Below, piece by piece: positions 17,343 through 25,505 of a stretch of 64,000 nt of DNA. Source of the stretch: Halotalea alkalilenta DSM 17697 (GTDB lineage: Bacteria; Pseudomonadota; Gammaproteobacteria; Pseudomonadales; Halomonadaceae); contig NZ_KK211229.1 of the NCBI RefSeq assembly GCF_000621205.1, positions 143,807-207,806 of the forward strand. The letters run 5' to 3'. Both the position numbers and the translations under genes were made by a program. Positions within the stretch are counted from its first letter, which is position 1; each line of letters opens with the position of its first letter. The notes beneath the pieces were generated by a model that saw only the letters and a program-made list of their open reading frames with translations, was not told the origin of the DNA and did no database searches.

Positions 17343-18679
17343 ACACGGCGGCACGGCTGAGGGCGCAGGTGCTCGAGCTGCTCGATGAATGGACGCCGAT
17401 CCACTCGGTGGCGGGTGATCGCGAGGGGTTGACCCGCATGGCGCGCTGCCTGGAGGAGCATCTCTCCACCGTTCTGGGCGCCACCATCGTGGATGAAGGG
17501 CGCCAAGCGTTTCCGCCGGTGGTCCATGCGCGTATCGATCTCGGCGCACCGGTCACCCTCCAGCTCTACAACATGTACGACGTGATGCCGGCGGACGAGT
17601 CGGGATGGCTGCTATCGCCGTTTCGCGGTGGCCTGGACCTCGATGCCCCGCGTCCGCGCTACATCGGCCGGGGGGCGGAGAACAACAAGGGACCATTGGC
17701 GGCGATGCTTGTCGCGGTGCGCCATCTGCTCGAGCAGGGCGGGCTCGGCGTCAATCTCGAGCTGCTCATCGAGGGAGAGGAGGAGAGCGGCAGCCGCAAC
17801 TTGCGGAACTATCTCCGCGGCGACACGCCGGTGCGCCCGGCCGAGGCCACGCTCTTCCCATCGCTATGCGAATACGCAGGCGGCCCGCCGCGGGTCTATT
17901 ACGGCTTCAAGGGCATCGCGCATGGGCGGGTCCGGGTGGAAGGCGGCGCCTGGGGCGGTCCGCGCCAGGCGATTCACTCGAGCAATTCACCGTGGATCGG
18001 CAATCCATGCTGGGAGCTGATCGAGGCGCTGGCGCCGCTGCGCGATGGAGCGCTGGGTGAAGTGGCGCTGCCCGCATCGCTGGTGCCGGTGTTCGATCAG
18101 CTGGCGGCGGGCTTCGAGCCCGAGCGCGAGCTCGAATTCCGCCATACCGAGCGTTTCTCCCTCCAGGGCGATCGCACGGCCTTGCTGCATCGCCTGCTGT
18201 GCGCCCACCAGCTCAACCTCAGCGAGCTTACCAGCCATCCACTCCCCGGTAAGGCGACCATTCCCGCGGTGGCCGAGGCGCGCTTCGACCTGCGGGTCGC
18301 TCCCGGTGCTGAAATTGCGCAGCTCCTCGATCGGGTCGAGGCCGCGATCCGGGCCCGCCCGGCTGCGGCCATCCAGCTCGATGAGTGCTTCCCCGGTATC
18401 GCGTTCAGCCCCGATGCCCCGGGTTTCCCGGAGCTCATCGCCAGCTACCGTGCAGCCGGGGTCGAGCCACTGTGCTGGCCGTGGTCGCCGGGTGCCGCGC
18501 CGGCCCATGCCTTCGCCAAAGTGAGCCGCGCCTTCGTGATCGGCGGGCTCGGCCGTGGGGGCAACGCCCATGGCATCGACGAATACGTCGAACTCGAAGG
18601 CATCGACCGGCTGGTCGCTTCGTTGACCGATTGGCTGGCGCGCTTCCCTGGCGCTTCCCCATCTCATCGCCAGTCCTGA
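17339..18679 (+). CDS. M20-family peptidase-like protein with altered metal ligands
   Basis: A 446-residue cytoplasmic protein of the M20/carnosinase-like family, started at a TTG that overlaps the previous stop (TTGA) and has GAGG 9 bases upstream. Family motifs are recognisable: LYNMYDVMPA (76-85), GRGAENNKGPLAAML (111-125), IEGEEESGS (144-152), a dimerisation-domain His in AIHSSNSPW, and GGNAHGIDEYV near the C-terminus. Compared with the canonical family, the first ligand His is Met79, the bridging Asp is Asn115 and the later Asp ligand appears to be Ser (near 175). The catalytic Glu pair and the last His remain. It may hydrolyse the imported peptide with unusual metal chemistry, or have lost hydrolysis. 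The operon favours an amide-bond or acyl-removing role. Confidence 0.8.
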   Translation: MNTAARLRAQVLELLDEWTPIHSVAGDREGLTRMARCLEEHLSTVLGATIVDEGRQAFPPVVHARIDLGAPVTLQLYNMYDVMPADESGWLLSPFRGGLDLDAPRPRYIGRGAENNKGPLAAMLVAVRHLLEQGGLGVNLELLIEGEEESGSRNLRNYLRGDTPVRPAEATLFPSLCEYAGGPPRVYYGFKGIAHGRVRVEGGAWGGPRQAIHSSNSPWIGNPCWELIEALAPLRDGALGEVALPASLVPVFDQLAAGFEPERELEFRHTERFSLQGDRTALLHRLLCAHQLNLSELTSHPLPGKATIPAVAEARFDLRVAPGAEIAQLLDRVEAAIRARPAAAIQLDECFPGIAFSPDAPGFPELIASYRAAGVEPLCWPWSPGAAPAHAFAKVSRAFVIGGLGRGGNAHGIDEYVELEGIDRLVASLTDWLARFPGASPSHRQS

Positions 18680-18703
18680 TACACCCCAAGGAGGGGTTAC
18701 GCC

Positions 18704-19714
18704 ATGGCTCTCAGCCACGAAGACTTCGCCCGCGTCGAGCTGGGCTTCCTACCCACCCCGATCGATGAGCTGCCGCGCCTCTCCGCTGCGCTCGGCGTCG
18801 ATGTGCGCATGAAGCGCGACGACTACACCGGGTTTGGCGGCGGCGGCAACAAGGTGCGCAAGCTCGAGTACCTGCTCGCAGAGGCGCGTGCGGCCGGCGC
18901 CGAAGTGCTGATCACCACCGGTGGGCACCAGTCCAACCACGCCAGGATGGTCGCCGCGGCGGCGCGGCGCTTCGGCCTCGAGGCGGTTCTGGTGCTGCGC
19001 GGCAACGCACCGCAGCAGCGCGAGGGCAACCTGCTGCTCGACGAGCTGTTCGGTGCCACGATCGAGTACCTCGATCCCCAGGCCTACTTCGAGCAGGTCG
19101 AGCCGTGCATGCAAGCCCACGCTGAGCGGGCGAGGGAGCGAGGAAAGGTACCGTTCATCATCCCGTTGGGTGGCGCCACGCCGCTCGGTGCGCTGGGCTA
19201 CGTGCGTGCGGTGGCCGAACTGGCCGAGCAGTACGCGCGGATGCAGTGGGCGCCGCCCGACATCGTGCTCGCGCCGGCGGGTTCCGGCGGGACGCTCGCC
19301 GGACTGATCGTCGGTGCCCAGCTCTACTGGCCGCAGACCAAGGTAATCGGGGTCAGCGTGAGTCGCGATGCCGCCTGGTTCCAGAGCCGGATCGCTGCGA
19401 TGGCGAGCGACTGCGCCGAACTGCTCGAGCAGCCCCTGCGCTTCGCCGCTGAAGACATCCAGGTCGAGGACGGCTATGTCGGCCCCGGTTACGGTCTGCC
19501 CAGCGACGACGGGGTCGAGGCGATACATCGGCTGGCCAAGGATGAGGGGATACTGCTCGACCCGGTCTATACCGGCAAGGCGATGAGCGCGCTGATCGAC
19601 CTGTGCGCCAAGGGGCGCATCGCCCAGGGGCAGCGAGTGCTGTTCGTCCACTGCGGTGGCAGCCCCGCGCTCTACCCCTTCTCGGAACGGTTGCTGGAAG
19701 GCCGGCGGCAATGA
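18704..19714 (+). CDS. D-cysteine desulfhydrase / ACC deaminase-family PLP enzyme
   Basis: A 336-residue fold-type II PLP enzyme of the D-cysteine desulfhydrase (DcyD/YedO) and ACC-deaminase family. The PLP Lys is K50 in GGGGNKVRKLEYLL; the substrate-carboxylate loop is TTGGHQSNHARM, and the phosphate-binding loop is PAGSGGTLAGL. A very strong ribosome site (AAGGAGGGG) precedes the ATG, the only non-overlapping start in the second half of the operon. D-cysteine desulfhydrase gives pyruvate, ammonia and sulfide; ACC deaminase gives 2-oxobutyrate. A sulfurtransferase gene two positions downstream favours a sulfur amino-acid substrate. Stereospecificity is not readable from the sequence. Confidence 0.85.
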   Translation: MALSHEDFARVELGFLPTPIDELPRLSAALGVDVRMKRDDYTGFGGGGNKVRKLEYLLAEARAAGAEVLITTGGHQSNHARMVAAAARRFGLEAVLVLRGNAPQQREGNLLLDELFGATIEYLDPQAYFEQVEPCMQAHAERARERGKVPFIIPLGGATPLGALGYVRAVAELAEQYARMQWAPPDIVLAPAGSGGTLAGLIVGAQLYWPQTKVIGVSVSRDAAWFQSRIAAMASDCAELLEQPLRFAAEDIQVEDGYVGPGYGLPSDDGVEAIHRLAKDEGILLDPVYTGKAMSALIDLCAKGRIAQGQRVLFVHCGGSPALYPFSERLLEGRRQ

Positions 19715-20715
19715 CCACTCTGGGCGTGCGCTGCCTCGACCGTGCCCAGGTCATCTCCCTCGGGGGAGGGGATTTCGACGCCGCGATGGCGGATATCGTC
19801 GACGTCCTGGCGCTTTTCGAGGCCGGCCAGGCTCGCATGTCGCCCGAGTGCGTGCTGCCCCTGGCGGCCGACGACAGGCCCGGCTATGCCTATGGCCTAC
19901 CGGCTTGGGTGGGCGGAAGGTTCGATGCGGTCGGGCTCAAGTGGAGCCTGCATCTTCCGCCCCAAAAGGTGGGTCGGCCCTCGTCCTACTCGACCACCTT
20001 GGTCAACCATCGCGATGGCAGGCCGCGTGGGCTGGTCGAGAGCGGCCTGCTGACGGCCGTTCGCACCGCGGCGGTCAGCGCGCTCGCGCTCGAGCACGCA
20101 GCGCCCGGCCCGCTCACCCGGGTGGCGGTGCTGGGGGCCGGGCTCCAGGCGCGTACCCACCTGTCGATGCTTGCCGAGTGCTTTCCCGGCATCGAGCGGG
20201 TGACGATATGGAACCGTACGCCGTCAGCGCTGGCGTGGGCCACCCAGCTCGCCTGGCCATTCGAGCTGGTGGTCGCCGCTGGCCTGGAAGAGGCATGCAA
20301 GGGTGTGGATGCGCTGCTGTGCTGCACCAACGCCGAACGCCCGCTGCTGGGCGAGGAGGCGGTGGCCGCGGGCCGGCTGGTGCTCCAGATCGGGCGCAAC
20401 GAGGTCGGCTTCGCGGCGATCGAGCGTTTCGACGCCGTGCTGGTCGATCTCTGGGGCGAATTTCGTCTCACCAGCGCCAAGAGCCTGTTCCAGATGCACC
20501 GCGCAGGGCGTTTCGAACCAGCGCGTCTGGCCGCAACGCTTGCGGACCTGGTCGCCGGGCGCTGGCGACCCGTGCCGGGAAGCTCGGTCTATTTCTCGAG
20601 CTTTGGGCTCAACCTGTTCGACATCGCGCTGGCCGCCCGGCTGCTCGAGGCGGCGGAACGCCTCGAGGTGGGCGGCTGGCAGCCGCTTCTTACCCTGCCT
20701 GGAGAATCGCCATGA
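19711..20715 (+). CDS. Ornithine cyclodeaminase / mu-crystallin (ketimine reductase) family protein
   Basis: A 334-residue NAD(P)-binding enzyme of the ornithine cyclodeaminase/mu-crystallin family. Key features are LKWSLHLP (substrate-binding Lys region), GLVESGLLTAVRTAAVSALAL, the Rossmann motif RVAVLGAGLQARTHLSML, and the C-terminal GSSVYFSSFGLNLFDIALAARLL. The start overlaps the previous stop (ATGA). Family members make proline from ornithine, dehydrogenate alanine-type amines, or reduce cyclic ketimines, including sulfur-containing ones (thiomorpholine-carboxylate dehydrogenase). Beside a desulfhydrase and a rhodanese, a ketimine reductase acting on a sulfur ring is the most attractive but unproven reading. 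Confidence 0.85.
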   Translation: MTTLGVRCLDRAQVISLGGGDFDAAMADIVDVLALFEAGQARMSPECVLPLAADDRPGYAYGLPAWVGGRFDAVGLKWSLHLPPQKVGRPSSYSTTLVNHRDGRPRGLVESGLLTAVRTAAVSALALEHAAPGPLTRVAVLGAGLQARTHLSMLAECFPGIERVTIWNRTPSALAWATQLAWPFELVVAAGLEEACKGVDALLCCTNAERPLLGEEAVAAGRLVLQIGRNEVGFAAIERFDAVLVDLWGEFRLTSAKSLFQMHRAGRFEPARLAATLADLVAGRWRPVPGSSVYFSSFGLNLFDIALAARLLEAAERLEVGGWQPLLTLPGESP

Positions 20716-21533
20716 ATAGCGCTCCTATCATCGCTGCCGCCCAGCTTGCCAGCCGCCTGGCTCACCCTGGCACGCTGCTGGTCGACGTGCGCTCGGCCGA
20801 TGCATGGCGGGCCTCGACGCTGCCTGGTGCGGTGCATCTCGACGCCTACAGCGTATTCATCGATCGCAGCGATGACGCGGGAATCCAGCACCTGGTGGCC
20901 GCAGCAGCGCAGGCGCTGGCGGAGATCGGCGCTTTCTCCGCCACGCAAACCATCTATTTCGAAACCGCGACCGGGATGGTGTCGCCGAGGGCGCTGTGGT
21001 TCCACGAGCTGCTTGGCCTACCCAATGGGTGGATCCTCGATGGCGGCATCGATGCCTGGCATGCCATCGCCGGCGAGCTGGCCCCGGGGGCTGGCGCGAG
21101 CTCGGCGATCTCGCTCGATCACCGCGCCGTGGCACCTGCCAGCTGGCGGGCGGAGTCGATCGCAAGCTACGACGAGGTCGCCGCCGCCGACGGCATAGAG
21201 ACGGCGGTGGTCGATGTGCGGCGTTTCAGCGAGTACCAGGGGGAGTTCGTGCATCCTTGCTGCGCTCGCGGTGGCCGGATTCCAGGCAGCGTGCACCTGT
21301 TCTGGGAGGACGTACTGCAAGGCGGCAGCTACCGCAGTCCGAGAGAGATTCTCGCCCGGGCCGCCGAGGCTGGGCTCGACCCCAGGCAGACGCTGATCCT
21401 CTATTGCCACCGTGGCGCGCGTGCCGCCACTGTATTCTACGCGCTGCGCATGGCGGGCTTTTCCAAGCTCAAGGTGTTCGTCGGCTCGTGGCACGAGTGG
21501 GCCGAGCGCGCGTCCGGAGTCGATTCCAGGTGA
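20712..21533 (+). CDS. Two-domain sulfurtransferase (rhodanese-like)
   Basis: A 273-residue protein with tandem rhodanese domains. The N-terminal domain (about 1-125) begins LLVDVRSADAWRASTLPGAVHLD and has lost the cysteine loop (ETATGMVSP), so it is structural. The C-terminal domain (about 150-270) has VDVRRFSEYQG, GRIPGSVHLFWEDV and the active-site loop LYCHRGARAATVFYALRMAG with catalytic Cys232. CHRGARA differs from the CGTGVTA loop of classical thiosulfate and 3-mercaptopyruvate sulfurtransferases, so the acceptor may differ. The start overlaps the previous stop (ATGA). It probably handles sulfide or persulfide released by the desulfhydrase-like enzyme. Confidence 0.88.
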   Translation: MNSAPIIAAAQLASRLAHPGTLLVDVRSADAWRASTLPGAVHLDAYSVFIDRSDDAGIQHLVAAAAQALAEIGAFSATQTIYFETATGMVSPRALWFHELLGLPNGWILDGGIDAWHAIAGELAPGAGASSAISLDHRAVAPASWRAESIASYDEVAAADGIETAVVDVRRFSEYQGEFVHPCCARGGRIPGSVHLFWEDVLQGGSYRSPREILARAAEAGLDPRQTLILYCHRGARAATVFYALRMAGFSKLKVFVGSWHEWAERASGVDSR

Positions 21534-23140
21534 GTACATCGCTGCTGCGGGTCGAAGGCCTGGAGATCGGCGTCGATGGCGAGCACGTTGCGCTGGTCGG
21601 CGGTGTCGGCTTTCAGGTCGAGCCGGGGCGAACGCTCGCTTTGGTCGGTGAGTCGGGATCGGGCAAGACGCTCTCGGCCTTGTCGCTGGTGGGGCTACTG
21701 CCGAGTACGGTCAGGGTCCGAGCGGGGCGGATGACCTTCGACGATGAGGATTTCGCGCTCGACCGGCCGGCCACTCTCGCCAGACTGCGCGGAGCACGCA
21801 TCGGTTTCGTCTTCCAGGAGCCGATGAGCGCGCTCAACCCGGTGCTGCGCATTGGCGAGCAGATCGCCGAGGTGCGCGTACGCCATTGTGGCGAGCAGTG
21901 GCGGCAGGCGCATCGCCAAGCGATACGCCTGCTCGAGCGTGTCGGCATCAACCAGCCGGAGCGGCGTGCGCGGCAGTACATCCATGAGCTCTCCGGCGGC
22001 ATGCGCCAGCGGGTGATGATCGCGATCGCGATCGCCTGCGAACCGCGGCTGCTGATCGCCGACGAGCCCACTACCGCCCTGGACGTCACCTTGCAGCGCC
22101 AGCTGCTCGAGCTGATCGGCGAACTGCGCGATAGCCAGGGTATGGGGGTGCTGATGGTGACCCATGACCTGGGCGTGGTGGCCGAGGTCGCGGATCGGAT
22201 GGTGGTGATGCGCAAGGGCGGGATCGTGGAGTCGGGCGAGGTCTCGGCGGTGCTCGCGTCTCCCGCCCATGACTACACTCGCGGGCTGATCGCCGCCCTT
22301 CCCGGCGGCAGCGCCTTCCCGACCCGGTCGCGGACGGATACCAGCGCGCTGGGCGAGCCGCTGTTGCAGGTGCGGGGCTTGAGCAAGAGCTACCCCGGGC
22401 GTCGCCGCTACTTCGGGCGGAGCGATGAGGTCCAGGTGCTGCACGCGGTCGATCTCGATATCCACCGTGGCGAGACGCTGGCGCTGGTCGGCGAATCGGG
22501 CTCGGGCAAGAGCACGCTTGGGCGCTGCGTGCTCAATCTCACTCCCGCGAGCGGTGGCAGCGTGACCTTCGATGGCATCGACGTGCTCAACGCCAGGGGC
22601 GTGCAGCGCCAGCGGCTGCGCCAACGCATGCAGGTGGTGTTCCAGGACCCCTTCGCCAGTCTCAATCCGCGCATGCGGGTGGGTGACGCGATCGAAGAGG
22701 TGATGCTGGTGCACGGCATCGCCAGGGGGGCACGAGCCCGCGATCGCGTCGGGGAGCTGCTCGAACTGGTAGGCCTCGATGCGCAGGCGGGCAGCCGCAG
22801 GCCCCACGCTTTTTCCGGAGGCCAGCGTCAGCGGCTTGCGATCGCGCGCGCCCTGGCGCTGGAGCCTGAGCTGCTGGTCGCCGATGAAGCGGTGTCGGCG
22901 CTGGATGCGACGGTGCGTGCCCAGGTGGTCACCCTGCTCGCCCGGCTGAGCGAGCAGCTGGGCCTGAGTATGCTGTTCATTACCCATGATCTCGGCCTGG
23001 CTCGTCATTTCGCTGATCGGGTGGCGGTGATGCAAGGCGGCCGGATCGTCGAGAGCGGTGACGCCGAGAGCGTGCTGAATGCTCCGCGGCACGCCTACAC
23101 CGCCGCCTTGCTCGCGGCGGAGCCGCGCCACCCCGTCTGA
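21530..23140 (+). CDS. Peptide ABC transporter ATP-binding protein, DppD-DppF fusion
   Basis: A 536-residue protein with two ATPase domains of the oligopeptide type. Domain 1 has Walker A GESGSGKT (40-47), signature LSGGMRQRVMIAIAIA and Walker B LLIADEPTTAL. Domain 2 starts near LLQVRGLSKSYPG and has GESGSGKST, signature FSGGQRQRLAIARA and Walker B LLVADEAVSAL, with Ala replacing the usual Pro of DEP. A GTG start overlaps the preceding stop (GTGA), in keeping with the coupled operon. It powers the DppC/DppB-like channel encoded upstream and is the last gene of the unit. Confidence 0.92.
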   Translation: MSTSLLRVEGLEIGVDGEHVALVGGVGFQVEPGRTLALVGESGSGKTLSALSLVGLLPSTVRVRAGRMTFDDEDFALDRPATLARLRGARIGFVFQEPMSALNPVLRIGEQIAEVRVRHCGEQWRQAHRQAIRLLERVGINQPERRARQYIHELSGGMRQRVMIAIAIACEPRLLIADEPTTALDVTLQRQLLELIGELRDSQGMGVLMVTHDLGVVAEVADRMVVMRKGGIVESGEVSAVLASPAHDYTRGLIAALPGGSAFPTRSRTDTSALGEPLLQVRGLSKSYPGRRRYFGRSDEVQVLHAVDLDIHRGETLALVGESGSGKSTLGRCVLNLTPASGGSVTFDGIDVLNARGVQRQRLRQRMQVVFQDPFASLNPRMRVGDAIEEVMLVHGIARGARARDRVGELLELVGLDAQAGSRRPHAFSGGQRQRLAIARALALEPELLVADEAVSALDATVRAQVVTLLARLSEQLGLSMLFITHDLGLARHFADRVAVMQGGRIVESGDAESVLNAPRHAYTAALLAAEPRHPV

Positions 23141-23252
23141 CGCGCGGTTCGCGGTAGCACTCGTCGTGGCAAATCGGCTTATGATCCGCTTGTGCCGGGG
23201 CTCGTACTGCCGTGTGAGCTCGACGGTATGCTTGCCGACAAGGAGAACAACG

Positions 23253-24191
23253 ATGCGCAATGCATGCTCTACGCCAGGCTGGGCGCTGGCGCTGTTGGTG
23301 TTGTCGAGCGCCCCGAGCTGGGCCGACGACGATACTTCGCTGTGGACGCTCTATGAACGTTCGCTGAAGAGTGCCAAGTACATCGACCTGACCCACGCCT
23401 TCGAGCCCGAGCAGCCGGTCTGGCCCGGCTTCGACAACGCGGTGTTCGAGCCCGCAGTGGCCGGCTCGGATATTCCGGGCTACGTCGCCGAGGGCGAGGA
23501 GTACAGCTACGAGAAGCATGGCTTCGTCGCCACCGCTTACCAACTGCCGACCGACCAGTACGGCACCCAGCTCGATCCGCCCGCGCACTGGAACCCGCTC
23601 GGTGCGACGATCAGCGACCTGCCGGCGACCTATACCTTGCGACCGCTGGTCGTGATCGACGTGAGCCAGAAGGTTGCCGCTGATCCCGGCTATCACCTCC
23701 AGGTCAGCGACGTCGAGGCGTGGGAGTCGCGCCACGGGCGGATTCCCGAGGGCGCGGTGGTGATGGTGCGCTCCGACTGGTACAAGCGCTGGGACGAGCG
23801 CGAGCGCTTCAACCAGAAGCCCTTCCCCGGTGTCGGTCTCGAGGCATTGAAGTTCCTCCACCTCGAGCGCGGCATCCTGTTCCACGGCCATGAGCCGCTG
23901 GATACCGACACGACGCCGACGCTCGAGGGCGAGGAGTGGCTGATGCACAACAATTTCGCCCAGGCCGAGGGGGTCGCCAACCTCGACAAGGTGCCCGAGG
24001 CCGGCGCGCTGATCTCGATCGGCTTCGCCAAGCCGCTCGGCGGCACCGGCGGTTTCGCGCGCTACGTCGCCATCGCACCGCCCGACTGGCCCGAAGGCGA
24101 AAGCGTCGAGCAGGTGCCCGGCGCACCGCTGCCGGTCCAGCCCGCGCCGCTCAAACGCGACGCCCAGGGAGTGATGCGCCCGACGCCGTGA
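23253..24191 (+). CDS. Periplasmic cyclase-family protein (kynurenine formamidase/isatin hydrolase fold)
   Basis: A 312-residue protein with a Sec signal peptide (MRNACSTPGWALALLVLSSA, cleaved after SWA) and a cyclase-family domain. AAGGAG is upstream of the chosen ATG. Family segments include YIDLTHAFEPEQPVWPG, the metal-site region QYGTQLDPPAHW (102-113), VVMVRSDWYKRW and GILFHGHEPLDTD. The canonical metal motif HxGTHxDxPxH reads QxGTQxDxPxH here (Gln102, Gln106), so two His ligands are replaced while Asp108 and His112 remain. Export to the periplasm and this motif mark a distinct subfamily; the substrate, probably a cyclic amide or lactone, is unknown. Confidence 0.82.
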   Translation: MRNACSTPGWALALLVLSSAPSWADDDTSLWTLYERSLKSAKYIDLTHAFEPEQPVWPGFDNAVFEPAVAGSDIPGYVAEGEEYSYEKHGFVATAYQLPTDQYGTQLDPPAHWNPLGATISDLPATYTLRPLVVIDVSQKVAADPGYHLQVSDVEAWESRHGRIPEGAVVMVRSDWYKRWDERERFNQKPFPGVGLEALKFLHLERGILFHGHEPLDTDTTPTLEGEEWLMHNNFAQAEGVANLDKVPEAGALISIGFAKPLGGTGGFARYVAIAPPDWPEGESVEQVPGAPLPVQPAPLKRDAQGVMRPTP

Positions 24192-24201
24192 TCGTGCTCC
24201 T

Positions 24202-24227
24202 CCCGCCTCAGCCGAGGCTGAGGCGGG
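24202..24227. terminator. Bidirectional hairpin between cyclase gene and higA
   Basis: A perfect 12-bp stem CCCGCCTCAGCC / GGCTGAGGCGGG with a 2-base centre lies 10 bp after the cyclase stop and includes the higA stop codon region. There is no T-run on either side. Its strength and position between convergent genes suggest shared termination. Confidence 0.5.
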
Positions 24228-24501
24228 CGAAGGGCTCGATTGGTGGCTGGGGACGGCGCTCGGCCTGACGGAGGTCGTAGTCGATCTGCACCCCGAGCCA
24301 GGTGCGGGCGCGGCCGATCCCCGCGCGCTCGAGCCGCACCGCGAGATCGGGGCTGATCGGCGCCCGGCCATGGATGATCCGTGACAGGGTCTCGCGGGCG
24401 AAGCCGAGCCGGCGCGCGAGTTCGGCGATGCTGATGCCGAGTGCCGGCAGCACGTCCTCGCGCAGGGTTTCACCGGGGTGGGGAGGATCGAACATGACCA
24501 T
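24208..24501 (-). CDS. higA: HigA-type antitoxin (type II toxin-antitoxin)
   Basis: A 97-residue HigA/VapI-type antitoxin. The opening FDPPHPGETLREDVLPALGISIAELARRLGFARETLSRIIHGR is the standard HigA helix-turn-helix (about residues 8-62), followed by PDLAVRLERAGIGRARTWLGVQIDYDL. It lies 17 bp after the toxin gene, in the toxin-first order typical of higBA. HigA neutralises HigB and represses the shared promoter. An ATG two codons further in is an equally good start. Confidence 0.9.
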   Translation of the reverse strand: MVMFDPPHPGETLREDVLPALGISIAELARRLGFARETLSRIIHGRAPISPDLAVRLERAGIGRARTWLGVQIDYDLRQAERRPQPPIEPFARLSLG

Positions 24502-24518
24502 CTTTTTATCCGCCTGTA

Positions 24519-24797
24519 TCAGTGGTAATCGAGTAGATCGACCAGCTCCACGTCATTGTCGACGAAGCGAAAGATCACCCGCCATTGGCCATTCACCGAG
24601 ATCGACCAGTAGTCTTGCAGCTCGCCCTTGAGCGGATGCAATCGCCAGCCGGGCAGGTCCAGGTCGCTCGGTGTGGCGGCGCGGTCGAGAAACGCCAGTA
24701 TGCGCGCCAGGCGCCGTGCCTGGTCCGCCCGGATACCGCGGGTCGAGCCGGTGGCGTAGAACTGGGCCATCCCCTTGTGGCGAAAGCTGACGATCAT
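24519..24797 (-). CDS. higB: HigB/RelE-type toxin (type II toxin-antitoxin)
   Basis: A 92-residue RelE/ParE-superfamily toxin of the HigB type, predicted to cleave mRNA on the ribosome. Recognisable segments are MIVSFRHKGMAQFYATGSTRG, RLARILAFLDRAATPSDLDLPGWRLHPLKGELQDYWSISVNGQWRVIFRF and a C-terminal VDLLDYH. The ATG at 24797 gives exactly the usual family length; the reading frame is open far upstream over the deformylase start, but that extension is not coding. HigA follows on the same strand. Confidence 0.9.
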   Translation of the reverse strand: MIVSFRHKGMAQFYATGSTRGIRADQARRLARILAFLDRAATPSDLDLPGWRLHPLKGELQDYWSISVNGQWRVIFRFVDNDVELVDLLDYH

Positions 24798-24959
24798 ATG
24801 AGTGTGATGTGTTGTGTCACGGTTTGCAATCCTATTTCGTCCCTGTGTGGGCATAGGAGAGCTTTCGGCGGCTGGCTGCGCGGATTGAGCCTGGCCGGCG
24901 GGTCGACGACACTGCGATGAACCGCGGCGAGCAGTGACACCGAAACAGGAGTGAAGAGG

Positions 24960-25499
24960 ATGATTCGCGAGATTCTCAGGATGGGAGACGAGCGGCTGCT
25001 GCGCGTGGCGCCGCCGGTACCGGTCGAGATGTTGGCAAGCGATGAACTGCGCGAGCTGGTCGCCGACATGTTCGAAACCATGCAGGCGGCGGGGGGAGTG
25101 GGGCTGGCTGCGCCGCAGATCGGCGTCGACCTGCAGCTGATGGTGTTCGGCTTCGATTCGAGCGAGCGCTATCCCGAGGCCGAGGCGGTAGCGCCGACGG
25201 CGCTGCTCAATCCGATGATCACCCCGCAGGATGGGGTGCTCGAGGCGGGCTGGGAGGGCTGCCTGTCGATCCCCGGGATGCGCGGGCTGGTCGAGCGCCA
25301 CGCGCGGATTCGCTACCAGGGCGTCGACCCGGAGGGTGCGCCGATCGACCGGATCGCCGAGGGCTTCCATGCCAGGGTGGTCCAGCACGAGCACGACCAC
25401 CTGCTTGGCCGGCTGTACCCCTCGAGGATCACGGATTTTCGCTACTTCGGCTTCACCGACGTGATGTTTCCCGAGCTCGCCGCCAAGACCAACGATTGA
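24960..25499 (+). CDS. def: Peptide deformylase
   Basis: A 179-residue peptide deformylase that removes N-formyl groups from nascent proteins with Fe/Zn. All three motifs are present: [10 protein letters not shown] (46-55), EGCLS with metal ligand C101, and QHEHDH with H143, E144 and H147. AGGAG precedes the ATG at 24960 by 8 bases; an in-frame GTG at 24951 overlaps that site and is less likely. It is a solitary def, not joined to fmt, so it may be a second deformylase. It is divergent from higBA. Confidence 0.95.
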   Translation: MIREILRMGDERLLRVAPPVPVEMLASDELRELVADMFETMQAAGGVGLAAPQIGVDLQLMVFGFDSSERYPEAEAVAPTALLNPMITPQDGVLEAGWEGCLSIPGMRGLVERHARIRYQGVDPEGAPIDRIAEGFHARVVQHEHDHLLGRLYPSRITDFRYFGFTDVMFPELAAKTND

Positions 25500-25505
25500 G
25501 CGCCG

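Noticed and set aside
24798-25400. N-terminal extension of the HigB frame over the deformylase gene
   Set aside because: HigB is normally about 92 residues and starts at MIVSF; the extension is antisense to def, which has all three catalytic motifs.
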